NCBI RefSeq assembly: GCF_036711975.1
Contig: NC_091968.1
Span: 5,890,001-5,954,000 of the forward strand
Length of the DNA stretch: 64,000 nt
Reading direction: 5' to 3'
DNA from: Onthophagus taurus
Taxonomy: Eukaryota; Arthropoda; Insecta; Coleoptera; Scarabaeidae
The notes under the pieces are model-generated. The model worked only from the letters and a program-made list of their open reading frames with translations. It searched no databases and was not told the origin of the DNA. The position numbers and the translations under genes were made by a program. Shown piece after piece: positions 22,591-32,776 of the stretch; positions within the stretch are counted from its first letter, which is position 1; each line of letters begins with the position of its first letter.

Positions 22591-24975
22591 TGAAATTGGT
22601 TATAAATCAAAAAGGAAAAGTGATGGAAAGAAATGTTTCGGATAAAAAATGTTTTAAATTAATCTGAAAAACGACTGCTGAAAAGTTTTTTTGCCCATCG
22701 TTAAAATTGCCAACGTAAAAGAAAAAAACTCAAAATTGACATTTCTAAAATTAAAATGGGTTATAAATCAAAATGGAAAATTGGTGGGAAGAAATGTTTC
22801 GGGCAAAAACTGATCTAAATGAATCTAAAAGATGATCGCTAAAAAGATTTTTTGCCCATCGGTTAAAATTGCCAACCTAAAAGAACAAGCTCAAAAGTGA
22901 CATTTCTAAGATTAAAATTGGTTATAAATCAAAATGGAAAAATGGTAGAAAGAAATGTTTCGGACAAAAAATGATTTAAATTAATCTAAAAGATGATTGC
23001 TAAAAAGATTTTTGCCCATTGATTAAAATTGCCAACCTAAAAGAGAAAAACTCAAAATTGACGTTTCTAGGATTAAAATTGGTTATAAATCAAAAAGGAA
23101 AAATGATGGGTAGAAATGTTTCGGATAAAAAATGACCTAAATGAATCTAAAAGATGATTGCTAAAAAGATTTTTTCTCCATCGATTAAAATTGCCAACCT
23201 AAAAGATAATAACCTCAAAATTGACACTTTTACCATTAAAATAGGTTATAAATGAAAAAGTAAAAATGATGGGAAGAAATGTTTCGGATAAAAAATGTTC
23301 TAAATTAACCTAAAAAATGATTGCTAAAAAGATTTTTTGCCCATCGATTAAAATTGCGAACCTAAAAGATAGAAAAACTCAAAATTGACACTTATAGCAT
23401 TGAAATAGGTTATAAATCAAAAAGTAAAAATGATGGGAACAAATGTTTCGGATAAAAAAATGTTCTAAATTAACCTAAAAAGTGATTGTTGAAAAGATAT
23501 TTTGCCCATCGATTAATATTGCCAGCCTAAAAGAAAAAAACGCAAAATTGACATTTCTAAGATTAAAATTGGTTATAAATCAAAAAGGAAAAGTGATGGA
23601 AATAAATGTTTTGGATAAAAAATGATCTAAATTAATCTAAAAGACGATTGCTAAAAAGATTTTTTGCCCATCGATTAACATTGCCAACCTAAAAGATAAT
23701 AAACTCAAAATTGACACTTTTAGCATTAAAATAGGTTATAAATGGAAAAATAAAAATGATGGGAAGAAATATTTTGGATAAAAAATGTTTTAAATTAATC
23801 TAAAAAAAGATTGCTGAAAAGATTTTTTGCCCATCGATTAAAATTGCCAACCTAAAAGAGAAAAACTCAAAATTGACGTTTCTAGGATTAAAACTGGTTA
23901 TAAATCAAAAAGGAAAAATGATAGGTAGAAATGTTTCGGACAAAAAATGATCTAAATGAATCTAAAAGATGATTGCTAAAAAGATTTTTTCCCCATCGAT
24001 TAAAATTGCCAACCTTAAAGATAATAAACTGAAAATTGACACTTTTAGCATTAAAATAGGTTATAAATGAAAAAGTAAAAATGATGGGAAGAAATGTTTC
24101 GGATAAAAAATGTTCTAAATTAACCTAAAAAATGTTCGCTAAAAAGTTGTTTTGTTCATCGATTAAAATTGCCAACCTAAAAGAGAAAAACTCAAAATTG
24201 ACGTTTCTAGGATTAAAATTGGTTGTAAATCAAAAAGAAAAAGTGATGGAAAGAAATGTTTCGGATAAAAAATGTTTTAAATTAACCTAAAAATTTATTG
24301 CTAGAAAGATTATTTGCCCATCGATTAAAATTGCCAACCTAAAAGAGAAAAACTCAAAATTGACATTTCTAAGATTAAAATTGGTTATAAATCAAAATTG
24401 AAAAATGATGGGAAGAAATATTTCGGACAAAAAATGATTTAAATTAATCTCAAAGATGATTGCTAAAAAGATTTTTTGCCCATCGGTTAAAATTGCCAAC
24501 ATAAAAGATAGAACAACTTAAAATTGACAATTTTAGCATTGAAATAGGTTATAAATCATAAATTAAAAATGATGAGAAGAAATGTTTCGGATAAAAAATG
24601 TTTTAAATTAATCTAAAAAATGATTACTGAAAATTTTTTTGCCTATCGAGTAAAATTGCCAGCCTAAAAGAGAGAAACTCAAAATTGACGTTTCTAGGAT
24701 TAAAATTGGTTATAAATCAAAAACGAAAAGTGATGGAAAAAATGTTTCGGATAAAAAAATGTTCTAAATTAACCTAAAAATTGATTGCTAGAAAGATTAT
24801 TTGTCCATCGATTAAAATTGCCAACCTAAAAGAAAAAAACTCAAAATTGACATTTCTAAAATTAAAATTGATTATAAATTAAAATGAAAAAATGGCGGGA
24901 AGAAATGTTTCGGATAAAAAATGTTCTAAATTAACCTAAAAAATGATTGCTAAAGAGATTTTTTGCTCATCATAT
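22590..24975. repeat. 162-bp satellite array (about 15 copies)
   Basis: Head-to-tail units containing GGTTATAAATCAAAAAGGAAA, GAAATGTTTCGGATAAAAAA, TTTTTTGCCCATCGATTAAA and ATTGCCAACCTAAAAGA. The unit start recurs near 22598, 22760, 22920, 23080, 23240, 23410, 23570, 23725 and 23890. It fills most of the intergenic space between Pkd2-B and Pkd2-C. Confidence 0.9.
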
Positions 24976-24984
24976 TAGAATTGT

Positions 24985-25195
24985 TTGTTGTGTCAGTTAG
25001 GAGCTAAAAAAACGATTCCTTTGTAAATACACCACGAATTCTTTTTTACTCCACTATCTTTTGCATTAAACATTGTTATAGACAACCCATGTCTCGTCTC
25101 CAGTAACAATTTACTTCAAAAATGGATCATTTACTTCATATTTAAGAAGCAAATCACAACAGACGTCAACACGACGGCATAAATTATATAGGTTT
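24985..25195 (-). pseudogene. mariner transposase relic
   Basis: Minus strand shows RRVDVCCDLLLKYEVNDPFL and then TGDETWVVYNNV, the block around the first catalytic aspartate of mariner transposases, with several stops. It is truncated by a MITE on one side and by satellite on the other. Confidence 0.75.
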
Positions 25196-25330
25196 TTGTC
25201 AAGGACAGTAGAATCTAATAGGACTGCTACATTCATTATATTTTTGTAGTCCACTACGGGTTGGTTGCATAGTTGGTTGCCCGCACTCCACGTCACACTA
25301 TTTGCCACGCCTGGTAACTGTCCAGTAACT
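25196..25330. mobile_element. MITE copy (AAGGACRGTAGAATCTAA family)
   Basis: Begins GTCAAGGACAGTAGAATCTA and shares GCAGTCCACTAC-like and ACGTCACAC motifs with the complete copy at 43819-43959. Its right terminus is not recognisable. Confidence 0.55.
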
Positions 25331-25448
25331 GTCTATGTTTTTAGAGGTTATATGATAGACATTAATATGTCTAAAAACATAAAACTTCAAAAATAATATG
25401 AAGACCATGCTGTGTTAATTCCGTATAAGCATGCATCAATAATAAATT

Positions 25449-26080
25449 TAGTTGTGACCCGTGATACCTTTGGCGCTGATAGCATACAACACAAGAACAG
25501 CTTCTTTACCGATTGAATTAATGATCACATTTTTGATTTTTAGTTGTCTAAGAAATAATCTAAAAACTGTTTATAGCAGGCTTGTAGTTTATTTATAACG
25601 AATAGTGACAAGTGAGTGACAAGAAGATTGAAAAGGAAAGTATTGTTAATGTTAAGATTGATTAATGAAGTGAGTAACTAAAAGAAATAAAATCAGGGGT
25701 TGATATGTGTCTTTTTCCAAACAACCAAGTGAATTGTGCTTATTTATAAAATAATTTTGTAATTTAATTATAGTTTTTTATTACATACTTTTTTTACTTC
25801 ATTTTATATGTTTTTTTATTTTGTTGTTTTACTTGTATGTAATTTATTTTATCAAATTTTGTTTTATTATTAACATTATAATACCTGTTACACTATATAA
25901 TTGTTTTTTGATAACTGTGTATGTTGAAATTTTGCAGAAACAAATTCGCTATAAGCGAAAATTGTTTCTGTTTAATTTTATCATGAAGTTTTCAAAAATC
26001 AAGGAAATCAAATTTGAAAGATTTTTAAAAATTCCCGCGCATGTTCACTAGCGCCATTGGTATCGCGGGTCACAACTAAA
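25449..26080. mobile_element. MITE with AGTTGTGACCCGYGATACC ends
   Basis: Left end TAGTTGTGACCCGTGATACC with TTTGGCGCT, right end AGCGCCATTGGTATCGCGGG with TCACAACTA, inverted over about 30 bp. The interior is AT-rich and non-coding. No convincing target duplication was seen. Confidence 0.7.
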
Positions 26081-26260
26081 AACAGCGTTAAATCTAAAGG
26101 TGGAGAACACGCCATCTATATAAGTATATATATTTATTTAATCTATGATGAAGACGTCTAGGATATAACCTTTAAAAATACACAGTAAACGCATAGACCA
26201 TAACAACAGCTGCGCAGTCCTGTTAGATTGTACTGTCCTTGGGTTTTTGTAGTATTAGTA

Positions 26261-26341
26261 CAGTGTGTTAATACGCATACTGTGATATTGGTTGCATACT
26301 TGTAATGATGACGTCGGGTACGATAATTAATTAACACACTG
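26261..26341. mobile_element. 81-bp palindromic MITE (CAGTGTGTTAAT ends)
   Basis: Starts CAGTGTGTTAAT and ends ATTAACACACTG with TA on both sides. The middle carries GATATTGGTTGCATACTTG. Related copies are at 55519-55674 and, split by a hAT insertion, at 49271-53090. It lies just downstream of the 3' end of Pkd2-C. Confidence 0.75.
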
Positions 26342-26554
26342 TACTTATTAACTGTAAACTCGAATCCTAAGTCTTCAACAATTTCATCCAGTTTAAACAC
26401 ATCTTCTCCCACTTTTAATTTTTGAATGTCGTATCAGAAACCTTAAAATTCTTAACTAATAATGTAAAACAAATATAGATAACCAGCGTTACATCAAAAT
26501 TTTGTAGTTATTAATTTATTTTAATTATTTCATAACAAAATTAATTTAACAAAT

Positions 26555-29500
26555 CTATTTTTTTGCTCTACCTCGACTTCTTTCATCCAACGTATTCATA
26601 ATCTTCAATATTTTTTCTAATTTTTCAGAAATTACCCCCATTATATTTTCAACCCGATCAATTCTATTTTGTTGACTAAATTATAACAATTAAGTAATTA
26701 GCCGTATAAAACATATAAATATTTACGTTCTATAATCATCCAAACCAATGACACGTTCTGGTTTGACCCCTCTCCAATCAGTAGATTTCTCAGAAATTGG
26801 AAAATATATATAGGGTTTATGTGAGTCTTTTGCGGGATCTTAAAAAAATCTGTATAAAATACAAAAATTATTTATAAAACCCAAAAACTTTACTTATTTC
26901 TACAGTTGGTGTTCTCATCGATTCGATTAATCGAGAAACATCCTGTCTACGAATATCTTGGTGTGGATCTATGTTGTAACGTGCCATAAACATATCTATG
27001 TCCAAATCAGAAAAACCACATCTTTTAAGAATCGTTCTTATTTCTTCAGCTGAAGCGCTATAACGTTTTTTCGACAATTTTTTTGGTAAACAACTTTTAC
27101 ACCCGCAATCTTTTAACGAATTAGTACATCCGCGTCCCCAAAACCCACACATTTGTATCCGGAACGGAGCTATTCCCATATCAGTTTTGACTTCCATGAA
27201 ATAAGCGCATAAAATAGCCAAAAATAAATTCTAAAAAACAAAATTTAGAAACTCTTTGTACACAACTCAACAATGTTAATTACCGCAACAATAAAAATTA
27301 AAACAACAATAATCGTGAAATAAACCGGCGCTAATCTCCAATAATACTTTTCTAAACTCGAATAATTAAAGTCCCCAACGAATGTTCGTAACAAAGTTGT
27401 CATTGTTAAAGATAAAGTTGAAAACTCTTCGACTTGAGAACCGAAGAAAATGTGACCGCAAGAAGCAAATGCGAATAATACGATGATAATGAGGAAAAAT
27501 AAATCTCGCAGTGCTCTTCCGCTTGTTGATAAAGTATGATATAAATGTCCTAGGTGTGTGTTTAAACAACAATATTTTAGCAATTTTAAATAAACGAAGA
27601 GAACTGCTACAGCTTGTGCGTTTGTACTCGTCGTTTCTAAACGAGCTAATTCTTGAAGTGGGTAAAATACGTTTATGCTTGAAATGTATTCACTGTAGTA
27701 GTACCAGCAATGAATTTTTTCAGTCAAATAGGATAGTAGATGAACCATTGATGTCTAAAACAAAATAAATTTGTTAATTAAATTTCTAAATAAATGTATT
27801 AACAACTTTCTATCAATATATTATCGAATGCCAAATTTTATAACCTAGAGAAAATGTACTCGATAGATGCCATATTGCAAGTAAAAGTCTAGAATTATTG
27901 TGATTATCGACTTCAAAAACAAATCTGGACTTCAAACGACCAAACGTACACAGCAAAAAATTCAGAAACGAGTTTGGAATTGCCAAGACCATACAGTAGT
28001 TCAAGGAAAAGGTTGTAATTACTCTTGGAGGGCTTAAAACTTTAAGATAATGATAAAAATTATTTTGGCCGTATTGCAAATCGAAAGAGAAATTTGAGAT
28101 TACACTAACAAGTTGGCAGAATTCGAGAAATTGCGTTAGATGCAAGCAAGTCTCGAATTGCTCCTGTTAGACTTCCGACTAAAAAAGCTAATTTGGATTT
28201 ACAAGGACCAAACACTGTACAGCAAAAAATTCAGAAACGAGTCTGAAGTTGCCAAGACCATACAGTATAATCCAAGAAAAAGGTTGTAATTACCCTTGGA
28301 TTTTGGTCGTATCTCAAATCGAAAGAGAAATTTGAGATTACACTAACAAGTTGGCAGAATTCAAGAAATTGTCTCAAATTGCACTGAATGGATGCGTTAT
28401 TGCAAGCAAAAGTTTCGAATTGCTCCGATTAGACTAAAAAAGCTAATCTGGACCTACAAGGACCAAACACCAAAAAAAGTTTGAAATTGGTTCAGCCCAA
28501 GTCTAAACATCACAAACATTTCAGAAATTAAGTTAATCGAATTCAAAACTGTGAGAAAAGGTTGGTAAATATACTGACAGGATTCTAGATTGCATGAAGA
28601 AGTTTGCCATGATACTGGAAAAACATAAAACTATTACCAAATGTTAGGAACTATTCTGGACGAGTCTAAATTTCAAGAAAATATCAGAAATTGCACTGAA
28701 TTAATTCCATGCTGTAAACAAAAGTCTGGTTTTGCTCTGGTTAGACTTCAAAACGTTCATAAAGAGTGCAAAACTCTTCCCCATAAAATGATATGGTACT
28801 TGATATTTGAAGATCCCGACTGTATGTAAACAACATTTCTATGATATTTATTTTTGGTTATGATACTGGAAAAACATAAAACTATTACCAAATATTAGGA
28901 ACTATTCTGAATTTCAAGAAAATATCAGAAATTGCACTAAATTGATGCCATGCTGTAAACAAAAGTCTGAAATTGCTCTGGTTAGATCCCATAACGTGCT
29001 TGAAGAGTACTAAACTCTTCTCTATAAAATGTTATGATACTTGATGTTTGAAGATCCCGACTGCATGTAAGCAACATTTCCATGATATTTATTTTTGGTT
29101 ATGATACGGGAAAAACATAAAATTATTATCAAATGTCGGGGACTATTCTGGGCGAGTCTAAATTTCAAAAAAATATCAGAAATTGCACTCAATTGATGCC
29201 ATGCTGTAAACAAATGTCTGGAATTGCTCTGGTTAGACTCCAAAACGTTCTTAAAAAGTGCAAAACTCTTCCCCATAAAATGTTATGGTACTTGATACTC
29301 GAAAATCTCGACTGCATATAAGTAACATTTCCATGATATTTATTTTTGGTTATGATACTGGAAAAACAAAACTATTATCAACTGTCAGGAACTATTTTGA
29401 ACGAGTCTAAATTTGAAGAAAATATCAGAAATCGCACTGAATTGATGTCATGCTGTAAACAAAAGTCTGGAATTGCTCTGGTTCTTAAAGAGTGCAAAAC

Positions 29501-32500
29501 TCATCCCCATAAAATGATGTGATACTTGACATTTGAAGATTCCGAATGCGTATAAGCAACATTTCCATGATATTTATTTTTGATTATGATACTGGAAAAA
29601 CATAAACCTATTACTAAATTTTCAAGAACTATTCTGGACGAGTCTAAATTTTCAGAAAATATCAGAAATTGCATTAAATTGATGCCATGCTGTAAATAAA
29701 AGTCTGGAATTGCTCTGCTTGGACTCCGAAACGTTCTTAAAGAGTGCAAAACATGAAATGTTATGGTTTTAAGGTTATGGTTATGGTTTTTAATATATAA
29801 TAAAAATATAACGTAAAAATTAAAAAAACTCTTTCTCAGTTTTTTAATAAATATACTTAGGACCGGTTTCGACAAATACTTATCATCATCAGCTAAATCT
29901 ACAAGCGAAATTATAATTAAAAGTATATAGAATTAAATAAAATAGATACAAAAACAAATACACTTACAGTTAAAAAATAATAAAAGTCATAATATAAAAT
30001 GATTTAAAAACTAAAACAACGGAAAATAAAGATGTAAAGTGGACGACACTGAACGACACTACAGGTTAAAATGGAGTAATCACATAAGAATAAAACAAGT
30101 TTCACAGATATGTTAAAAACTAGAATTTTAAATATGAGTATATAGACATATAGATTATATTATAAACAAACTTAATCCTTATTCTAACAATATCAAAAAA
30201 TGGATTAGATATGTGGAAGATCTTATAGCAATGTTAAAATATATAAACAATATTCATGAGAAGTTGAAATACACTTTAGAAATTGAAATAGATAGAAAAA
30301 TCAATTTTCTTGACTTAACTATATATAGAAATTACCTAGACCTAAATTTTGACATATATGTATAGGAAATCAACAAATTTGAACACTATTGTTCCATATA
30401 ACTCTTACCATCCTAACAATCATAAACTTTCCGTATTCCAATCCTACATCTACAGAATGCTAAGATATTCTATTAATACAACTTCTATACGAAACGAATT
30501 TAATTTCATAAATAAACTAGCCATACAAAATAACTATACCCCAAATATAATTAACAAAATACTATATAATGTTATAATAAAATTAGACCCATTGTTCACT
30601 ATGGATACTAATGAACACATCACATTTCGTTCTTTACCCTATAATGACATACATTATAAAATTAAACGTATTCTTAAACAAAATAATATCAATATTGGTT
30701 TTAAAAACAACTACAAACTTATAGATATATTGTCAAACTTCAAAAGCAAAGAACATATGTTAAATAAAAATGGTGTATATTCTATTAAATGTAAAGAATG
30801 TGATGCTTTATACATCGGTCAAACAGATAGAAAACTCGCAAAAAGAATTAACTATCATAAAAATACTTCCTCATAAAATGTTTACCAACATAAAATGGAA
30901 TTTAATCGTAACATCGATTATAATAATGTATCTCTCATACACAACTGTAAGAAGGGTAAAAAATTAGACTTATTAGAACAACTTGAGATAGACAAACACA
31001 AACATAAAAATCAAAAATTAATAAACATTTATAAACCTTTATACTCATATTTAAAATTCTAGTTTTTAACATATCTGTGAAACTTGTTTTATTCTTATGT
31101 GATTACTCCATTTTAACTTGTAGTGTCGTTCAGTGTCGTCCACTTTACATCTTTATTTTTTACTGTAAGTTTATTTATTTTTTTATCTATTTTATTTAAT
31201 TCTATATACTTTTAATTATAATTTCGCTTGTAGATTTAGCTGATGATGATAAGTATTTGTCGAAACCGGTCTTAAGTATATTTATTAAAAACTGAGAGAG
31301 ATTTTTACCTTATTTTAAATCATACACCTTAGTGCTTATGGATTTATTAGAAAATCATGATATTCATTTTTGACTGATCTGGTTGTTAGAAATATAACAT
31401 TGAATGTACAACTTACTATCAAAATAATCCAATTAACATAAATCCAAAACATTCCTAAATAAGCCCATTTAAAAAAATAAATTTGTCGAAATTCTTCGCA
31501 AAGAAAATACAAAATAAATAAACTGTACACAATCATGCAACCATCGGCTAATCTTTGTAGTTTGTTGGTGTATTCTTTTTCACATTGAAATGTAGTTATA
31601 CTCGCTGTTGGTATTAATTGACCCGTTGGTGGAGTTTCAAAAATTAACCTGCACACACAAAATAATTTATAATATCTAACATAAAGAAGTATGAATTTTT
31701 ACTTAACAACTGTAAATAGATCAACGTGTTGATTATAAAATTGCACATCAAAGAAAATCGCCCTCGTTTCCGGTCTATACCAAGACGAAGCTCTTAAAAG
31801 TTCAATATTTTCTTTGAATTGTTCCCGAGAAATCCCCATCCGTTTTTGATAACCTCCAGCTTCGTAAAAAGCGAGTTTTCCCCAATAAGAAATCGCTTGC
31901 GTTCCCACCATTTTCGTTTCGTTTTTAATTTTATATTGTGGTCGATATTTGTATCTAAAACAACAAATTTATTAAAAAAAAAAAATTAATATAATAAAAA
32001 AAATAAAATGTTCTTACGCAAACTCTTTAGAGTTTAAATTTTCCTTGCTTTTGGTCCAATCAGAATAATCAAGATAACAAAGTTTAAAATATTCAGAAAA
32101 AATTTGATGGCAAGAACTATTTTTAGCAGTTACTTGACGCAATGTTGGTTGCCCCAAAATTTTATTATAATACAAAAGACCTCTGTCCGTTTGATTATTT
32201 GCCGAGGGAAATTCTAACGAAGAAAATGAACCGATAAAGATTTTTTTCACAACCAATTCATCGAGATAATCATAGAAATGATTAATTGTGGTGATATCGT
32301 TAAAACGAATGAATTTATTTGAATCCGTTTTGAAATCTTCCTGAATTAATTGCGATCTTACAGCGTGCGTTAAATAATACGACATAAAGTCAAGTTTTGC
32401 GAAAGCAGCTGAAATAACAAAAAAAATTAATTGAAAAAAGTTAAAAGATCGAGTTTAACTTACCGAAAGAGACACAAAAAAAGAAAATCAAATAAAAAAT

Positions 32501-32692
32501 AAATTCTCGACTTAAAACAAGGAGATAATATTCGCGATCGAATAATTCCGCAATCGCTGGGGTTACCCAAAAAACTAAAACAATTCGGATTAATTTTTAA
32601 TAAAAATATGATGATGACTCACTTTTTTGGGGAATTTTTCTTTGCCCAGGTTGCATATTTGAAAAAGATGGGCGAATTGAAGGTTCACCCAT
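26555..32692 (-). CDS. Pkd2-C: polycystin-2-like cation channel (9 exons, 698 aa)
   Basis: Exons (minus): 32692-32623, 32574-32464, 32408-32018, 31954-31703, 31648-31417, 27754-27284, 27230-26894, 26838-26727, 26675-26555. All join in phase. Exon 6 fuses the S3-S4 and pore exons that are separate in A, B and D. Exon 7 fuses the post-S6 and EF-hand-like exons. The TOP domain has LRQVTAKNSSC...C with an NSS sequon; S2 follows ETPPTGQLIPT. The pore reads FGSQVEEFSTL, and the filter is FVGDFN instead of the usual LGD. The post-S6 segment is NLFLAILCAYFMEVK. The EF-hand loop NIDPHQDIRRQD keeps D at positions 3 and 12. The last exon encodes a short coiled coil (QQNRIDRVENIMGVISEKLE). Intron 5 (3.7 kb) holds a 244-bp satellite and a Penelope-like element. 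Exon 8 uses the acceptor TTTTTTTAAG. Confidence 0.87.
27815..29765. repeat. About 244-bp satellite in Pkd2-C intron 5
   Basis: At least five units, with GGAACTATTCTG recurring near 28645, 28889, 29140, 29388 and 29627, plus GAAATTGCACTGAATTGATG, CCATGCTGTAAACAAAAGTC and CATTTCCATGATATTTATTT. The first 800 bp hold more diverged relatives. Short ORFs here are repeats of one another, not genes. Confidence 0.85.
29854..29900 (-). ncRNA. Hammerhead-ribozyme-like motif 4 (Penelope repeat, left)
   Basis: Minus strand: GATTTAG, CTGATGA (29892-29886), U, stem II GATAA-GTAT-TTGTC, GAAAC (29870-29866), minimal stem III ACCGGT, C17, CTAAGT. Stem I pairs ATTTAG with CTAAGT. The three-base-pair stem III without a loop is the type that would need dimerisation to cut. 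Confidence 0.65.
30160..30876 (+). pseudogene. Penelope RT C-terminus plus GIY-YIG endonuclease, broken
   Basis: Reads RYVEDLIAMLKYINNIHEKL, where the usual catalytic YVDD/YADD-type aspartate pair is VED, then KINFLDLTIYRN. A frameshift follows near 30360. The frame then continues MYRKSTNLNTIVPYNSYHPN and ends with the endonuclease block GVYSIKCKECDALYIGQTDR. In that block GVY and YIG are the GIY-YIG pair. The stop at 30874-30876 comes shortly after RINYHK, so the endonuclease tail is cut short. Confidence 0.82.
31232..31278 (+). ncRNA. Hammerhead-ribozyme-like motif 5 (Penelope repeat, right)
   Basis: Plus strand: ATTTAG (31234-31239), CTGATGA (31240-31246), U, stem II GATAA-GTAT-TTGTC, GAAAC (31262-31266), stem III ACCGGT, C17 at 31271, then TTAAGT. 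Stem I pairs with one G-U wobble compared with the left copy. Predicted cleavage is after 31271. Confidence 0.65.
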
Positions 32693-32776
32693 TTAAAAAA
32701 TAATAAATTAACTTAATAAAAATAATTTTAATTTGACGTTTTTGTTGATTTATACGTTCCTAGGTTACTTCTAAAA
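32693..32776 (-). promoter_or_regulatory. 84-bp Pkd2-D/Pkd2-C intergenic spacer
   Basis: Between the TGA of Pkd2-D (32777) and the ATG of Pkd2-C (32692). On the minus strand it contains CGTATAAATC, a possible TATA-like box, and AAATTAAAATT, which includes an ATTAAA that could serve as the D polyadenylation signal. Both readings are inference from motif and position. Confidence 0.4.

Larger units (their letters stand above)
29828..31312 (+). mobile_element. Penelope-like element with inverted terminal repeats
   Basis: About 280-bp repeats at 29828-30140 and 31030-31312 are inverted relative to each other (GTGTCGTTCAGTGTCGTCCA against TGGACGACACTGAACGACAC). They flank a plus-strand coding relic for an RT C terminus and a GIY-YIG endonuclease. 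Each repeat carries a hammerhead-like motif. Terminal repeats in such orientation are typical of Penelope-like elements. The 5' two thirds of the RT are missing. Confidence 0.85.

Noticed and set aside
27366..27572. Short minus- and plus-strand ORFs over the Pkd2-C pore exon
   Set aside because: They are alternative frames of exon 6, which has an uninterrupted channel frame of 157 codons.
28641..29875. Several similar ORFs of 60-125 codons on both strands
   Set aside because: They repeat at the 244-bp satellite period with drifting frames and no codon conservation, so they are satellite shadows.
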